From assembly GCF_000855665.1 (NCBI RefSeq), contig NZ_JXSS01000044.1:1-44363 (forward strand): DNA of 44,363 nucleotides, read 5' to 3'. Source of the DNA: Lysobacter sp. A03 (lineage in GTDB: Bacteria; Pseudomonadota; Gammaproteobacteria; Xanthomonadales; Xanthomonadaceae). A model generated the notes under the pieces. It was not told the DNA's origin. It saw only the letters and a list, made by a program, of their open reading frames with translations, and made no database searches. Shown one piece after another: positions 1 to 7,846 of this stretch (position 1 is its first letter; the number at the start of each line of letters is the position of its first letter). The translations under genes and the position numbers were made by a program.

Positions 1-1628
1 GCTTTCCCGCCGAACGCCATGCTCGCATTGCCGCTCGCTATCGCGCCGGTACCCACAGCGCTGCTGTGGTCACCGGTGGCGCGCGCACCGCTGCCGAACG
101 CATTGGCGTTGGCACCGCTTGCGACGGTGACTTCGTTGACATCGGCAATGCCGTCACCGTTGTCGTCAAGCCACGTCCCGACGGCGATGCTGTTTGGCCC
201 CATTGCAACGCTCTCCACGCCGATTGCGACTGACCGGGCGCCCTCAGCGCTGTTCACACTGCCAATTGCGACGCTGTATTCGCCCGCAGCTTCGTTGACA
301 TATCCCATCGCGCTGGCGTTCCTGCCGGTGGTCGTGTTGACTTGGCCTATCGCCGTGCCCCGGTAGCCAGTTACCTCGTTCGTGTGCCCAAGTGCAATGC
401 TGGCGAACCCATTTGCATAGTTTTCAAAGCCTACTGCCAGGCTGGCGTTGCCAATCGCGCTGTTATAAGCGCCCAGTGCGGTGCTGTCTCTGCCCGTCGC
501 CTCGTTCTTGTAGCCAATTGCGCTGCTGAAGTCGCCCAAGGCCCGGGAAGCAACGCCGAAGGCGCTTGAGTAATCTCCTTGGGCAAGTGTGACCTCATCG
601 CTATCGCTGGCGCCATTACCGTTTTCGTCGAACCAACTCCCAACGGCGATGCTGCCTATCCCGACCGACTTACTCCGCTGGCCAACAGCAGTCGAGTGGT
701 CGCCTTCTGCGGTGTTCAGGTAGCCCAGAGCGCTGCTTGCAACACCTGAGGCTGAGTTCCTGGTGCCGAACGCGCTGCTGTCGGCAGCTGAAGAGTAGTT
801 ACTGGCGCCATACGCGTTACTGCGTTCTCCTTGCGCGAGATTCGTGATGCCGAACGCATTACTCGAGACGCCGGTCGCCGTATTTCCATTGCCAAACGCG
901 GCGCTCGACGTACCACGGCTATTGTTGAAAATCCCAATCGAGCTGCTTGATCTCCCGGATGCCAGATTGTCATTCCCTACCGATGTGCTATAGCCGCCCG
1001 AGGCCTTCGATGCGACCCCGAACGCACTCGAATGCTCGCCGGAAGCGCTGGTGATCTCTGTGGCATCGGCGGTGCCGTCCTCGTTAAAATCCTTCCAGCT
1101 GCCGACGGCGACACTGCCATCGCCGCTTGCTACCGTTTGGTGACCGAAAGCTGAGGATCTTTCACCCGATGCGGTCGTATAAGAGCCAAACGCACTGCTC
1201 CAGCGTCCTATTGCTTGGTTACTACCGCCAATTGCGCTGCTGTCATTGCCAGTAACTTCGTTGAACCTGCCAACTGCATTGCTGCGCTCTGCGGTGATCT
1301 TGTTGTCTGCGCCAAACGCACTGTTGCCGCCGCCAAGCACCGAATTCTTGAAGCCGAACGCGCTGCTGGCGCCCCCAGTGACATTGTTCTGCTTGCCAAA
1401 CGCGCTTGCGCCGGCACTGCAGGTGGCGTTGTCGTGGCCGGGGTTTTCCGCTCCGAGGTCGGTATTGCCGCCGGGATTCGGGGTCCCGTCGGGATTGAGA
1501 CAGATCGGATCGGCCGCCGAAACCGAAAACGGCGCGCTCAGCAGAACTGCCAAGGCGAGGGCGATCGGAGTGTGATTCGCAGCGATCGGGCGCGCAACCG
1601 CAGAGCGGCGACGTGAGTCATGAACCAT
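1..1628 (-). CDS. YadA-like trimeric autotransporter adhesin, N-terminal part (3' end outside window)
   Basis: The minus-strand frame is open from the ATG at 1628 to the window edge, giving 542 codons with no stop. Residues 1-39 are a long signal peptide (basic start, hydrophobic core, cleavage after VSA near residue 38). From about residue 69 the protein is a chain of 14-residue repeats of the form xxNxxxGxxSxAxG, the left-handed beta-roll coil of YadA-type heads. About 30 coils are visible. Three of them are followed by a one-coil insert carrying an EF-hand-like loop. Neck, stalk and membrane anchor would lie beyond position 1, so the autotransporter class is inferred from the head alone. 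A GGGGAAA ribosome-binding site precedes the ATG by about 7 bases. Family role: surface adhesion, autoagglutination or biofilm. A phage-tail-like or S-layer protein with YadA coils is the main alternative. Confidence 0.88.
   Translation of the reverse strand, partial: MVHDSRRRSAVARPIAANHTPIALALAVLLSAPFSVSAADPICLNPDGTPNPGGNTDLGAENPGHDNATCSAGASAFGKQNNVTGGASSAFGFKNSVLGGGNSAFGADNKITAERSNAVGRFNEVTGNDSSAIGGSNQAIGRWSSAFGSYTTASGERSSAFGHQTVASGDGSVAVGSWKDFNEDGTADATEITSASGEHSSAFGVASKASGGYSTSVGNDNLASGRSSSSIGIFNNSRGTSSAAFGNGNTATGVSSNAFGITNLAQGERSNAYGASNYSSAADSSAFGTRNSASGVASSALGYLNTAEGDHSTAVGQRSKSVGIGSIAVGSWFDENGNGASDSDEVTLAQGDYSSAFGVASRALGDFSSAIGYKNEATGRDSTALGAYNSAIGNASLAVGFENYANGFASIALGHTNEVTGYRGTAIGQVNTTTGRNASAMGYVNEAAGEYSVAIGSVNSAEGARSVAIGVESVAMGPNSIAVGTWLDDNGDGIADVNEVTVASGANANAFGSGARATGDHSSAVGTGAIASGNASMAFGGK
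132..1091 (-). repeat. Three EF-hand-like calcium loops at exact 462-base spacing in the adhesin head
   Basis: Within the adhesin, three 12-residue segments match D-x-N-x-[DN]-G-x-x-D-x-x-E: DFNEDGTADATE (residues 180-191, bases 1056-1091), DENGNGASDSDE (334-345, bases 594-629) and DDNGDGIADVNE (488-499, bases 132-167). Loop starts are 154 residues apart in both intervals, which equals eleven 14-residue coils: nine ordinary coils plus a 28-residue loop coil. Each loop is preceded by [AV]VG-[ST]W and followed by [IV]T-x-A-[SQ]-G. The acid positions match those of calcium-binding EF-hand or dockerin loops. Calcium binding is inferred. Confidence 0.85.
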
Positions 1629-1799
1629 GCTGAGTTTCCCCATTTGGGTAGTTGGTAGGTGGAGCGACCTTTCCGGCGGCCCCCAGTTTTTTACAGGTAC
1701 TTCCTCGCCTGAAGAGGCGTACAAAGCAGATGCAAAACCGGAAGGAAGATGTCCTTCACTACCCCCATATACGGCGCTGCAATCAGCAACCGGACATCG

Positions 1800-1828
1800 C
1801 GGGCGGCGTCGGGGAAACGCGCCGCCCG
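1800..1828. other. Hairpin between adhesin leader and ornithine cyclodeaminase
   Basis: A perfect 9-base stem (1800-1808 with 1820-1828, CGGGCGGCG/CGCCGCCCG) encloses an 11-base loop, 55 bases past the cyclodeaminase stop. There is no T-run on the minus-strand side, so it is at best a weak terminator or a transcript 3' end structure. The rest of 1629-1882 is the adhesin leader, with a second small hairpin at 1706-1719. Confidence 0.4.
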
Positions 1829-1882
1829 TATCTTTCCCCATTCAATGCGGTCCGCACTCGTTGTGCGAATTACCGCCGCGGG

Positions 1883-2932
1883 TTACGCAGCCTTCTGCGC
1901 TGTCTTCCGCCCGATCAGGTGGCCAAACAGATCCTTCGGGTCTTCCATTACCGGCACCAGGTCGGTGTGGCTGCCGAGCTTCAACTCGAGCGCGCAGTCA
2001 CGCATCAGGCGCAGCGCGGAGTAGTCCTCAAGCGCGAAGCCGACCGAATCGAAGATGGTCACTTCGTTGTCATTCGCGCGACCGCCGGCGAGCTTGGCGA
2101 CGACCTGCCAGAACTCGGTGACGCTGAAGGTCTCGTCCATGTGCTGCAGCTCGCCTTCGACGCGGCTTTGCGGCTCGAACTCGACGAAGGTGCGGGTGTT
2201 GGGGCGTAACAGGATCGCGGGGTCCAGCTCGGTCTTGCCCGGGCAGTCGCCGCCGACGCAGTTGATGTGCATGCCCGGTTCGATCATGCCCAGGCTCAGG
2301 ATGGTGGCGTTGGTCTTGTCGGCGGTCACGGTTGTGACGATGTCGGCGCCACGGACCGCTTCAGCGGTGTTGGCGGAACGGATGACCCGCAGCGACGGAG
2401 CCGCAACGGCGAGGTTGGCGGCCAGCTTGTTGGTTGCGTCGGGGTCGACGTCGAACAGGCGGACCTCCTCGATGCCCAGAAGCTGGTGGAAGGCGAGCGC
2501 CTGGAACTCACTTTGCGCGCCGTTACCGATCAGTGCCATCGATTTTGCGTCCTTTCGAGCCAGCTGTTTGGCGGCCATGACCGACGTGGCAGCGGTGCGG
2601 ATGGCGGTGGTCATGGTCAGCTCGCTCAGAACCGTCGGCATGCCGGTGCCTACGTCGGCCAGCGCACCGAATGCCATGACCGTCGACAGGCCGAACTGTG
2701 TGTTGCCCGGATGCCCATTGACGAACTTGAAGCTGTATTCCTTATCGTCAGCGACCGGCATCAGCTCAATCACCCCAACGTCGGAGTGCGCGGCGGTGCG
2801 CGCAGTCTTGTCGAAATCGTTCCAGCGGGCGAAGTCAGCCTCCAGGTAGTCGACCATGCGCTCGAACATGTGCGGCAGGCCGTGGGTGGCGACAATTTTG
2901 GCGACGTCGTGGGTGGTGAGCAGAGTGGTCAT
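1883..2932 (-). CDS. Ornithine cyclodeaminase (OCD / mu-crystallin family)
   Basis: A 349-residue protein predicted to convert L-ornithine to L-proline and ammonia using bound NAD, in the cytoplasm. It shows the family blocks: SDVGVIELMPV near the start, FKFVNGHPGNT, the Rossmann-fold MALIGNGAQSEFQALAF, TTVTADKTNATI, INCVGGDCPGKTELD, FVEFEPQSR and DSVGFALEDYSALR. The GGDCPGKTELD stretch is typical of true ornithine cyclodeaminases rather than alanine dehydrogenase or crystallin relatives. The frame is open further upstream, to 3190, but the family N-terminus fits the ATG at 2932, preceded by AAAGGA at a rather long distance of about 13 bases. It is divergent from an Lrp/AsnC regulator 151 bases away, the usual arrangement for an amino-acid-responsive regulator and its target. 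Confidence 0.93.
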   Translation of the reverse strand: MTTLLTTHDVAKIVATHGLPHMFERMVDYLEADFARWNDFDKTARTAAHSDVGVIELMPVADDKEYSFKFVNGHPGNTQFGLSTVMAFGALADVGTGMPTVLSELTMTTAIRTAATSVMAAKQLARKDAKSMALIGNGAQSEFQALAFHQLLGIEEVRLFDVDPDATNKLAANLAVAAPSLRVIRSANTAEAVRGADIVTTVTADKTNATILSLGMIEPGMHINCVGGDCPGKTELDPAILLRPNTRTFVEFEPQSRVEGELQHMDETFSVTEFWQVVAKLAGGRANDNEVTIFDSVGFALEDYSALRLMRDCALELKLGSHTDLVPVMEDPKDLFGHLIGRKTAQKAA

Positions 2933-3044
2933 GGCGGGGATGGGTTCCTTTGAGTGGGGGGCATTGGAAAACAGGCCCGACCAACTCATTGTCCCGATGT
3001 GGGCGTCAGGGCGAAACGGCAAAACTGCCTCATTGTGTCCATAA

Positions 3045-3077
3045 ATATTGCAAATCGTCAGATATGGATGGCAATAT
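3045..3077. promoter_or_regulatory. Candidate Lrp/AsnC operator in the divergent promoter region
   Basis: A perfect 7-base inverted repeat, ATATTGC (3045-3051) and GCAATAT (3071-3077), is separated by 19 bases. It lies 7 bases upstream of the regulator start and 112 bases upstream of the cyclodeaminase start, in a locally AT-rich stretch. Half-site centres are 26 bases apart. Its position suggests autoregulation and control of the divergent gene. The binding protein is inferred from position only. Confidence 0.5.
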
Positions 3078-3083
3078 GTGTGA

Positions 3084-3503
3084 ATGGACGATCTCGACCC
3101 CCGCCTGATCGCTGCTTTGCGGCAGGATGCGCGCACCCCGGTGGCGACTCTTGCCGCCAGGTTGGGCGTAGCACGCGGCACCATCACCAACCGGATGGCA
3201 AAGCTGGAGCGCGATGGCGCAATCGTCGGTTACACGCTGCGACTGCGGCCGGATGCGACACCGGACGAGATCTGCGCCTGGACCAGCATTGCGGTCAAGG
3301 GGCACCAACATGCAGTAGTGCGTGCGCTGCTCGGTGAACCCGGCATCGCGGAGCTGCATGACACCAACGGGCGCTGGGATCTGGTGGCGGAGCTGCGCGT
3401 GGGCGAGCTGGCCGAGCTGTCCACCGTTCTGGAGCGAATCCGCGGGATTCCGGGCATCAGCAGTACCGAGACCAGCGTGCACCTGCAGACCTTCCGAAGC
3501 TGA
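3084..3503 (+). CDS. Lrp/AsnC family transcriptional regulator
   Basis: A 139-residue protein of typical family length. It opens with MDDLDPRLIAALRQDART, the standard first helix, followed by a winged helix-turn-helix (about residues 18-55: VATLAARLGVARGTITNRMAKLERDGAIVGY). The C-terminal half is an RAM/AsnC ligand-binding domain (about 65-139: HAVVRALLGEPGIAELHDTNGRWDLVAELRV) ending in TETSVHLQTFRS. Members bind amino acids and form octamers. It is divergent from ornithine cyclodeaminase, so a response to ornithine, arginine or proline is the natural inference. The start codon is the first ATG after the candidate operator, and no strong ribosome-binding site is visible. Confidence 0.92.
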   Translation: MDDLDPRLIAALRQDARTPVATLAARLGVARGTITNRMAKLERDGAIVGYTLRLRPDATPDEICAWTSIAVKGHQHAVVRALLGEPGIAELHDTNGRWDLVAELRVGELAELSTVLERIRGIPGISSTETSVHLQTFRS

Positions 3504-3520
3504 TCCGGCCGGCGTAATCC

Positions 3521-4375
3521 TCAGCCGATGCCCTCGGCCAGCGTACTTTCCGAGTCGGCGTCCAGCTTCAGCGTCGCCAGATCGTCGGCGCGGGTGACAC
3601 CACGGGTGAGGATCGCCAACGGCAATCCACGCTCGTGAGCCATCCGCGCAAACCGGAATCCGGAATAGACCATCAGCGATGACCCGACCACGAGTACCGC
3701 GTCAGACTGCTCGAGGGCGTCCATGGCGCGGGCGAGTCGCTGTCGGGGGACGTTCTCACCGAAAAATACGACGTCAGGCTTGAGCATGCCGCCGCAATGC
3801 GGGCAGACAGGCGGCTCGAAACCGCGCAGGTCCACGCCTTCCAGATCGGCGTCGCCGTCGGGTGCAGTGGCCGCAGTGTGCTGCCTCCACTGCGGGTAGC
3901 GGGCTTTCAGGTCCTCCTGAACCAGCGCGCGATCCATGCGTCGATCGCACTGCAGGCAGGCGACTACGCCCAGCCGGCCGTGCAGGTCGACCACGCTGCG
4001 ATGACCGGCGCGCGCGTGCAGGCCGTCCACGTTCTGGGTGACCAGCGTGGAGAGGACGTCGCGTGACTCCAGGGTGGCCAGTGCCTCATGCGCGCGGTTC
4101 GGCTTCGCCAGCGCCACCGCAGGCCAGCCGACAAAGCTTCGGGCCCAGTATCGGGCGCGCATGGCTGGATCGCCGGTGAACTGCTGATAGGTGATCGGCG
4201 AGCGCCCTTTCCATTGGCCGTCGGCGCCGCGGTAATCCGGGATGCCCGAGTTGGTGCTGACGCCTGCGCCGGTGAGTACGAAGACCGAGCGGTAATTTTC
4301 CAGCCAGGAAGAAAGATCTGCCGCCGCGTCGGTGCGTGAACCAGGCATGCCGCCATCGTAATGCGGGTGGGTCAC
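3521..4375 (-). CDS. Sir2-family NAD-dependent protein deacylase (sirtuin)
   Basis: A 284-residue sirtuin with all hallmark motifs: GAGVSTNSGIPDYRG (residues 36-50, NAD binding), TQNVDGLH (113-120), catalytic histidine in DLHG (H132), a four-cysteine zinc site (C140, C143, C191, C194) and GSSLMVYSG near the C-terminus. The STNSGIPDYRG form resembles class II (SIRT4-like) sirtuins. Predicted cytoplasmic removal of acyl groups from lysines using NAD. The GTG start at 4375 overlaps the lipocalin stop by 4 bases (GTGA), implying translational coupling. An ATG at 4348 is an alternative start that would still keep the whole catalytic core. Confidence 0.93.
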   Translation of the reverse strand: MTHPHYDGGMPGSRTDAAADLSSWLENYRSVFVLTGAGVSTNSGIPDYRGADGQWKGRSPITYQQFTGDPAMRARYWARSFVGWPAVALAKPNRAHEALATLESRDVLSTLVTQNVDGLHARAGHRSVVDLHGRLGVVACLQCDRRMDRALVQEDLKARYPQWRQHTAATAPDGDADLEGVDLRGFEPPVCPHCGGMLKPDVVFFGENVPRQRLARAMDALEQSDAVLVVGSSLMVYSGFRFARMAHERGLPLAILTRGVTRADDLATLKLDADSESTLAEGIG

Positions 4376-4941
4376 TTGATCGGTGCGCCGATCACCAGCT
4401 CATCGAGCTGGTATCCCCGCGCCTTCGCATCCGCCTTGAGCCGATTGAACAGTCCCGCGTCCATTGACGGATCGCGCGACAGGATCCACAGGTACTTCCG
4501 GCTGGGACCGCCGACGACCGCCCAGCGATACTCGGGATCGACATCCAGGACCCAATAGTCGGCCCAGATGCCGGGCACCCAGCCCAGCCACGCCGGGGCG
4601 AAGCGCACCTTCAGCGCGCCAGGACTGCCGTCGACGGTCTGTGCCTCACCGACCGATTCGGTCCGGGAACCGTCCTTGGTGCGACACGCGTTTCGGACCT
4701 CGATCCGATCGTTCTCCTTCAGCGTGTACGTGGCGGTGGTGTCGCCCACGCATTTGCGCTGGAAAAACATCGGCAGGTGAGCGATCTCGTGCCATTGGCC
4801 GAGGTATCGATCCAGCTCCAACGCCGTGACCGGGACATTCTCCAGAGGCGTGGCGGTCCCGGCGGAGACCGAGGCCTGCCCGTGGACGGCCCCGGAAGTC
4901 AGGGCCATGGCGGCGGCGACGGCGTAGGCGAGTTCGCGCAT
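4372..4941 (-). CDS. blc: Bacterial lipocalin (Blc-like)
   Basis: A 189-residue exported protein. Residues 1-22 form a signal peptide (MRELAYAVAAAMALTSGAVHG) without a lipobox cysteine, so the product is probably soluble in the periplasm rather than a lipoprotein as in E. coli. The lipocalin signature GQWHEIAHLPMFFQRKC follows, then the conserved TATYTL, the GALKVRF strand, YWVLDVDPEYRWAVVGGPSRKYLWILSR and the C-terminal LKADAKARGYQLDELV. Family role: binding of lysophospholipids or other hydrophobic ligands under envelope stress. The frame is open far upstream (to 5703), but that part is antisense to acnD. It is the first gene of a two-gene unit with the sirtuin and is divergent from acnD. 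Confidence 0.92.
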   Translation of the reverse strand: MRELAYAVAAAMALTSGAVHGQASVSAGTATPLENVPVTALELDRYLGQWHEIAHLPMFFQRKCVGDTTATYTLKENDRIEVRNACRTKDGSRTESVGEAQTVDGSPGALKVRFAPAWLGWVPGIWADYWVLDVDPEYRWAVVGGPSRKYLWILSRDPSMDAGLFNRLKADAKARGYQLDELVIGAPIK

Positions 4942-5061
4942 GAGGAGTGCTTGGTCAGGAAGGATGCGGACCAACGTGTCACCGAAGCCCGCGAGAGCGC
5001 GTGAACGGCAAACCGGGTCGGACGGGTTAGTCGCTGCCCGGGCGATACAGGGGCGGCCAAC

Positions 5062-5067
5062 TATACT
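5062..5067 (+). promoter_or_regulatory. Possible -10 element (TATACT) upstream of acnD
   Basis: TATACT, 81 bases before the acnD start, is close to the sigma-70 -10 consensus. No convincing -35 box lies at the expected distance, so this is a weak call. The remainder of the 207-base divergent region (4942-5148) shows no other clear signal. Confidence 0.25.
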
Positions 5068-5148
5068 GTCGGGTGTTCGATGACCCGTCCTCGCGCACTT
5101 TGCGAGCGGTCGACACGCCACCCGCCAACGAGGTACCCAACGCCAACC

Positions 5149-7800
5149 ATGAACACAGCCAACCGCAAGCCCCTGCCGGGCACCGATCTGGACTTCTTCG
5201 ATGCGCGCGCCGCTGTGGATGCCTTGCGCCCGGGTGCGTACGCCAAGCTGCCCTATTGCTCGCGTGTGTTTGCGGAGAACCTCGTCCGGCGCTGTGATCC
5301 GAAAACACTGGATGCGTCGCTGCTGCAGCTGATCGAGCGCCGCAGTGATCTGGACTTCCCGTGGTATCCGGCGCGTGTGGTCTGCCACGACATCCTCGGC
5401 CAGACCGCGCTGGTGGACCTGGCTGGCTTGCGCGACGCCATCGCGGAGCAGGGCGGTGATCCTGCGCAGGTCAATCCGGTCGTGCCGACCCAGTTGATCG
5501 TGGACCACTCGCTGGCCGTGGAAGCACCCGGCTTCGACCCGGATGCCTTCGCCAAGAACCGTGCGATTGAGGACCGGCGCAACTTTGACCGGTTTCATTT
5601 CATCGACTGGACCAAGAAGGCGTTCAAGAACGTCGATGTGATCCCGCCGGGCAACGGGATCATGCATCAGATCAATCTGGAGCGGATGTCGCCGGTGGTG
5701 CATTCAGAGGATGGCGTCGCCTATCCCGACACACTGGTCGGCACGGACAGCCACACCCCGCACGTGGATGCGCTGGGCGTGATCGCCATCGGCGTTGGCG
5801 GTCTGGAAGCCGAGAGCGTGATGCTGGGCCGGCCGTCGATGATGCGCCTGCCCGACATCATCGGTGTGCACCTGACGGGCGAACCGCAGCCGGGCATCAC
5901 GGCCACCGACATCGTTCTGGCGCTGACCGAGTTCCTGCGCCGCGAGCGCGTGGTGGGCGGCTATCTGGAATTCTTTGGCGAGGGCGCAACGGCACTGACT
6001 TTGGGCGATCGCGCGACGATCTCCAACATGACCCCGGAGTTTGGCGCGACCGCTGCGATGTTCTACATCGATCAGCAGACCATCGATTACCTCACGCTGA
6101 CCGGACGCGACGATGAGCGCGTCAAGCTGGTGGAGGCCTACGCCCGCCATACCGGGCTGTGGGCCGAGGATCTGGTTACCGCGGAGTACGAGCGGGTACT
6201 GACCTTCGACCTGTCGGCGGTGGTGCGGACCATGGCCGGCCCGTCCAACCCACACGCGCGGCTGCCGACCTCCGAGTTGGCCTCGCGCGGCATCGCCATC
6301 GACCTGGACAAGGCGCACGCCCAGGAAGCAGAAGGCCTGCTGCCTGACGGCGCGGTCATCATCGCCGCCATCACCAGCTGCACCAACACTTCCAACCCCC
6401 GCAACGTCATTGCCGCCGGCCTGCTGGCACGCAACGCCAACGCGCGTGGCCTCACCCGCAAGCCGTGGGTGAAGTCCTCGCTGGCACCGGGCTCCAAGGC
6501 GGTGCAGCTGTATCTGGAGGACGCCAAGCTGCTGCCGGAGCTGGAGCAGCTGGGCTTTGGCATCGTCGGCTTCGCCTGCACCACGTGCAACGGCATGAGC
6601 GGCGCGCTGGACCCGGTGATCCAGAAGGAAGTGGTTGAGCGTGACCTGTATTCGGTCGCCGTGCTGTCAGGTAACCGCAACTTCGACGGCCGTATCCATC
6701 CCTACGCCAAACAGGCGTTCCTCGCGTCGCCGCCGCTGGTGGTGGCCTACGCGATCGCCGGTACGATCCGTTTCGACATCGAGAAGGACATTCTTGGCAT
6801 CGACAAGGACGGCATTGCGGTGACCTTGAAAGACCTGTGGCCGGATGATGCGGAGATCGACGCGATCGTCGCCGCCAGCGTCAAGCCCGAGCAGTTCCGG
6901 GAGATCTATGACCCGATGTTCGCCCGCAGCGGGTTGCCCGGGATGAAGGTCGACCCGCTGTACGCCTGGGACCAGAAGAGCACCTACATCCGTCGTCCGC
7001 CGTACTGGGAAGGCGCCTTGGCCAGTGATCGCACCATGACTGGCATGCACGCGCTGGCGGTGCTGGGCGACAACATCACCACCGACCACCTGTCGCCGTC
7101 CAACGCGATCCTGGCGACCAGCGCGGCGGGCGAATATCTGGCAAAAATGGGCCTGCCCGAAGAGGACTTCAACTCCTACGCGACCCACCGCGGCGACCAC
7201 CTGACCGCGCAACGTGCGACCTTCGCCAACCCCAAGTTGTTCAACGAGATGGTGCGCAACGAGGACGGCTCGGTGCGGCAGGGCTCGCTGGCCCGGTTGG
7301 AGCCGGAAGGCAAGGTCATGCGCATGTGGGAGGTCATCGAGACCTACATGGAACGCAAGCAGCCGCTGGTGATCATCGCCGGTGCCGATTACGGCCAGGG
7401 CAGCTCGCGTGACTGGGCGGCGAAGGGCGTGCGGTTGGCGGGTGTGGAAGTCATCGTTGCGGAAGGCTTTGAGCGCATCCACCGCACCAACCTGGTCGGC
7501 ATGGGCGTGCTGCCGCTGCAGTTCCACACCGGCACCGACCGCAACACCCTGGGCATCGACGGTACCGAGACGTTTGATGTGGTCGGCGAGCCGGCGCCGG
7601 GCGCGGAGCTGGTGCTGGTGATCCACCGCAACAACGGCGAGCGGGTCGAGGTGCCGGTGAGCTGCCGCCTGGACAGCGATGACGAGCTGCTGATCTACGA
7701 GGCGGGCGGGGTGCTGCAGCGATTCGCGCAGGATTTCCTGGCGTCGTCCAGCGGCGGCGGTGGGCAGGGCGCGAATACCGAACAGACCGCAAGCGCCTGA
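5149..7800 (+). CDS. acnD: Fe/S-dependent 2-methylisocitrate dehydratase AcnD
   Basis: An 883-residue aconitase-family enzyme, close to AcnA/AcnD length. The [4Fe-4S] ligands are C411 (in SCTNTSNPR), C477 and C480 (in FACTTCNGMSG). Other family blocks are LVGTDSHTPHVDALG, the linker before the swivelling domain, GDNITTDHLSPS and GADYGQGSSRDWAAKG. Assignment to AcnD rather than plain aconitase rests largely on the following prpF gene, since AcnD and PrpF together replace PrpD in the methylcitrate cycle that oxidises propionyl-CoA. The start chosen is the ATG at 5149 (MNTANRKPLPGTDLDFFDAR), because the 23 upstream codons read as non-coding low-complexity. The AcnD-type N-terminus (LPGTDLDFFDAR) supports it. 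Confidence 0.93.
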   Translation: MNTANRKPLPGTDLDFFDARAAVDALRPGAYAKLPYCSRVFAENLVRRCDPKTLDASLLQLIERRSDLDFPWYPARVVCHDILGQTALVDLAGLRDAIAEQGGDPAQVNPVVPTQLIVDHSLAVEAPGFDPDAFAKNRAIEDRRNFDRFHFIDWTKKAFKNVDVIPPGNGIMHQINLERMSPVVHSEDGVAYPDTLVGTDSHTPHVDALGVIAIGVGGLEAESVMLGRPSMMRLPDIIGVHLTGEPQPGITATDIVLALTEFLRRERVVGGYLEFFGEGATALTLGDRATISNMTPEFGATAAMFYIDQQTIDYLTLTGRDDERVKLVEAYARHTGLWAEDLVTAEYERVLTFDLSAVVRTMAGPSNPHARLPTSELASRGIAIDLDKAHAQEAEGLLPDGAVIIAAITSCTNTSNPRNVIAAGLLARNANARGLTRKPWVKSSLAPGSKAVQLYLEDAKLLPELEQLGFGIVGFACTTCNGMSGALDPVIQKEVVERDLYSVAVLSGNRNFDGRIHPYAKQAFLASPPLVVAYAIAGTIRFDIEKDILGIDKDGIAVTLKDLWPDDAEIDAIVAASVKPEQFREIYDPMFARSGLPGMKVDPLYAWDQKSTYIRRPPYWEGALASDRTMTGMHALAVLGDNITTDHLSPSNAILATSAAGEYLAKMGLPEEDFNSYATHRGDHLTAQRATFANPKLFNEMVRNEDGSVRQGSLARLEPEGKVMRMWEVIETYMERKQPLVIIAGADYGQGSSRDWAAKGVRLAGVEVIVAEGFERIHRTNLVGMGVLPLQFHTGTDRNTLGIDGTETFDVVGEPAPGAELVLVIHRNNGERVEVPVSCRLDSDDELLIYEAGGVLQRFAQDFLASSSGGGGQGANTEQTASA

Positions 7801-7846
7801 CCGCGTCCACGTCATCCTCCGTCCTCGCCTGCCGCCGGAATCGTCC

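Noticed and set aside
1-1628. 14-residue repeats as a CRISPR array or DNA tandem repeat
   Set aside because: The repetition is at protein level: an open minus-strand frame with divergent codons, a signal peptide and the YadA coil motif. There are no constant repeats with spacers.
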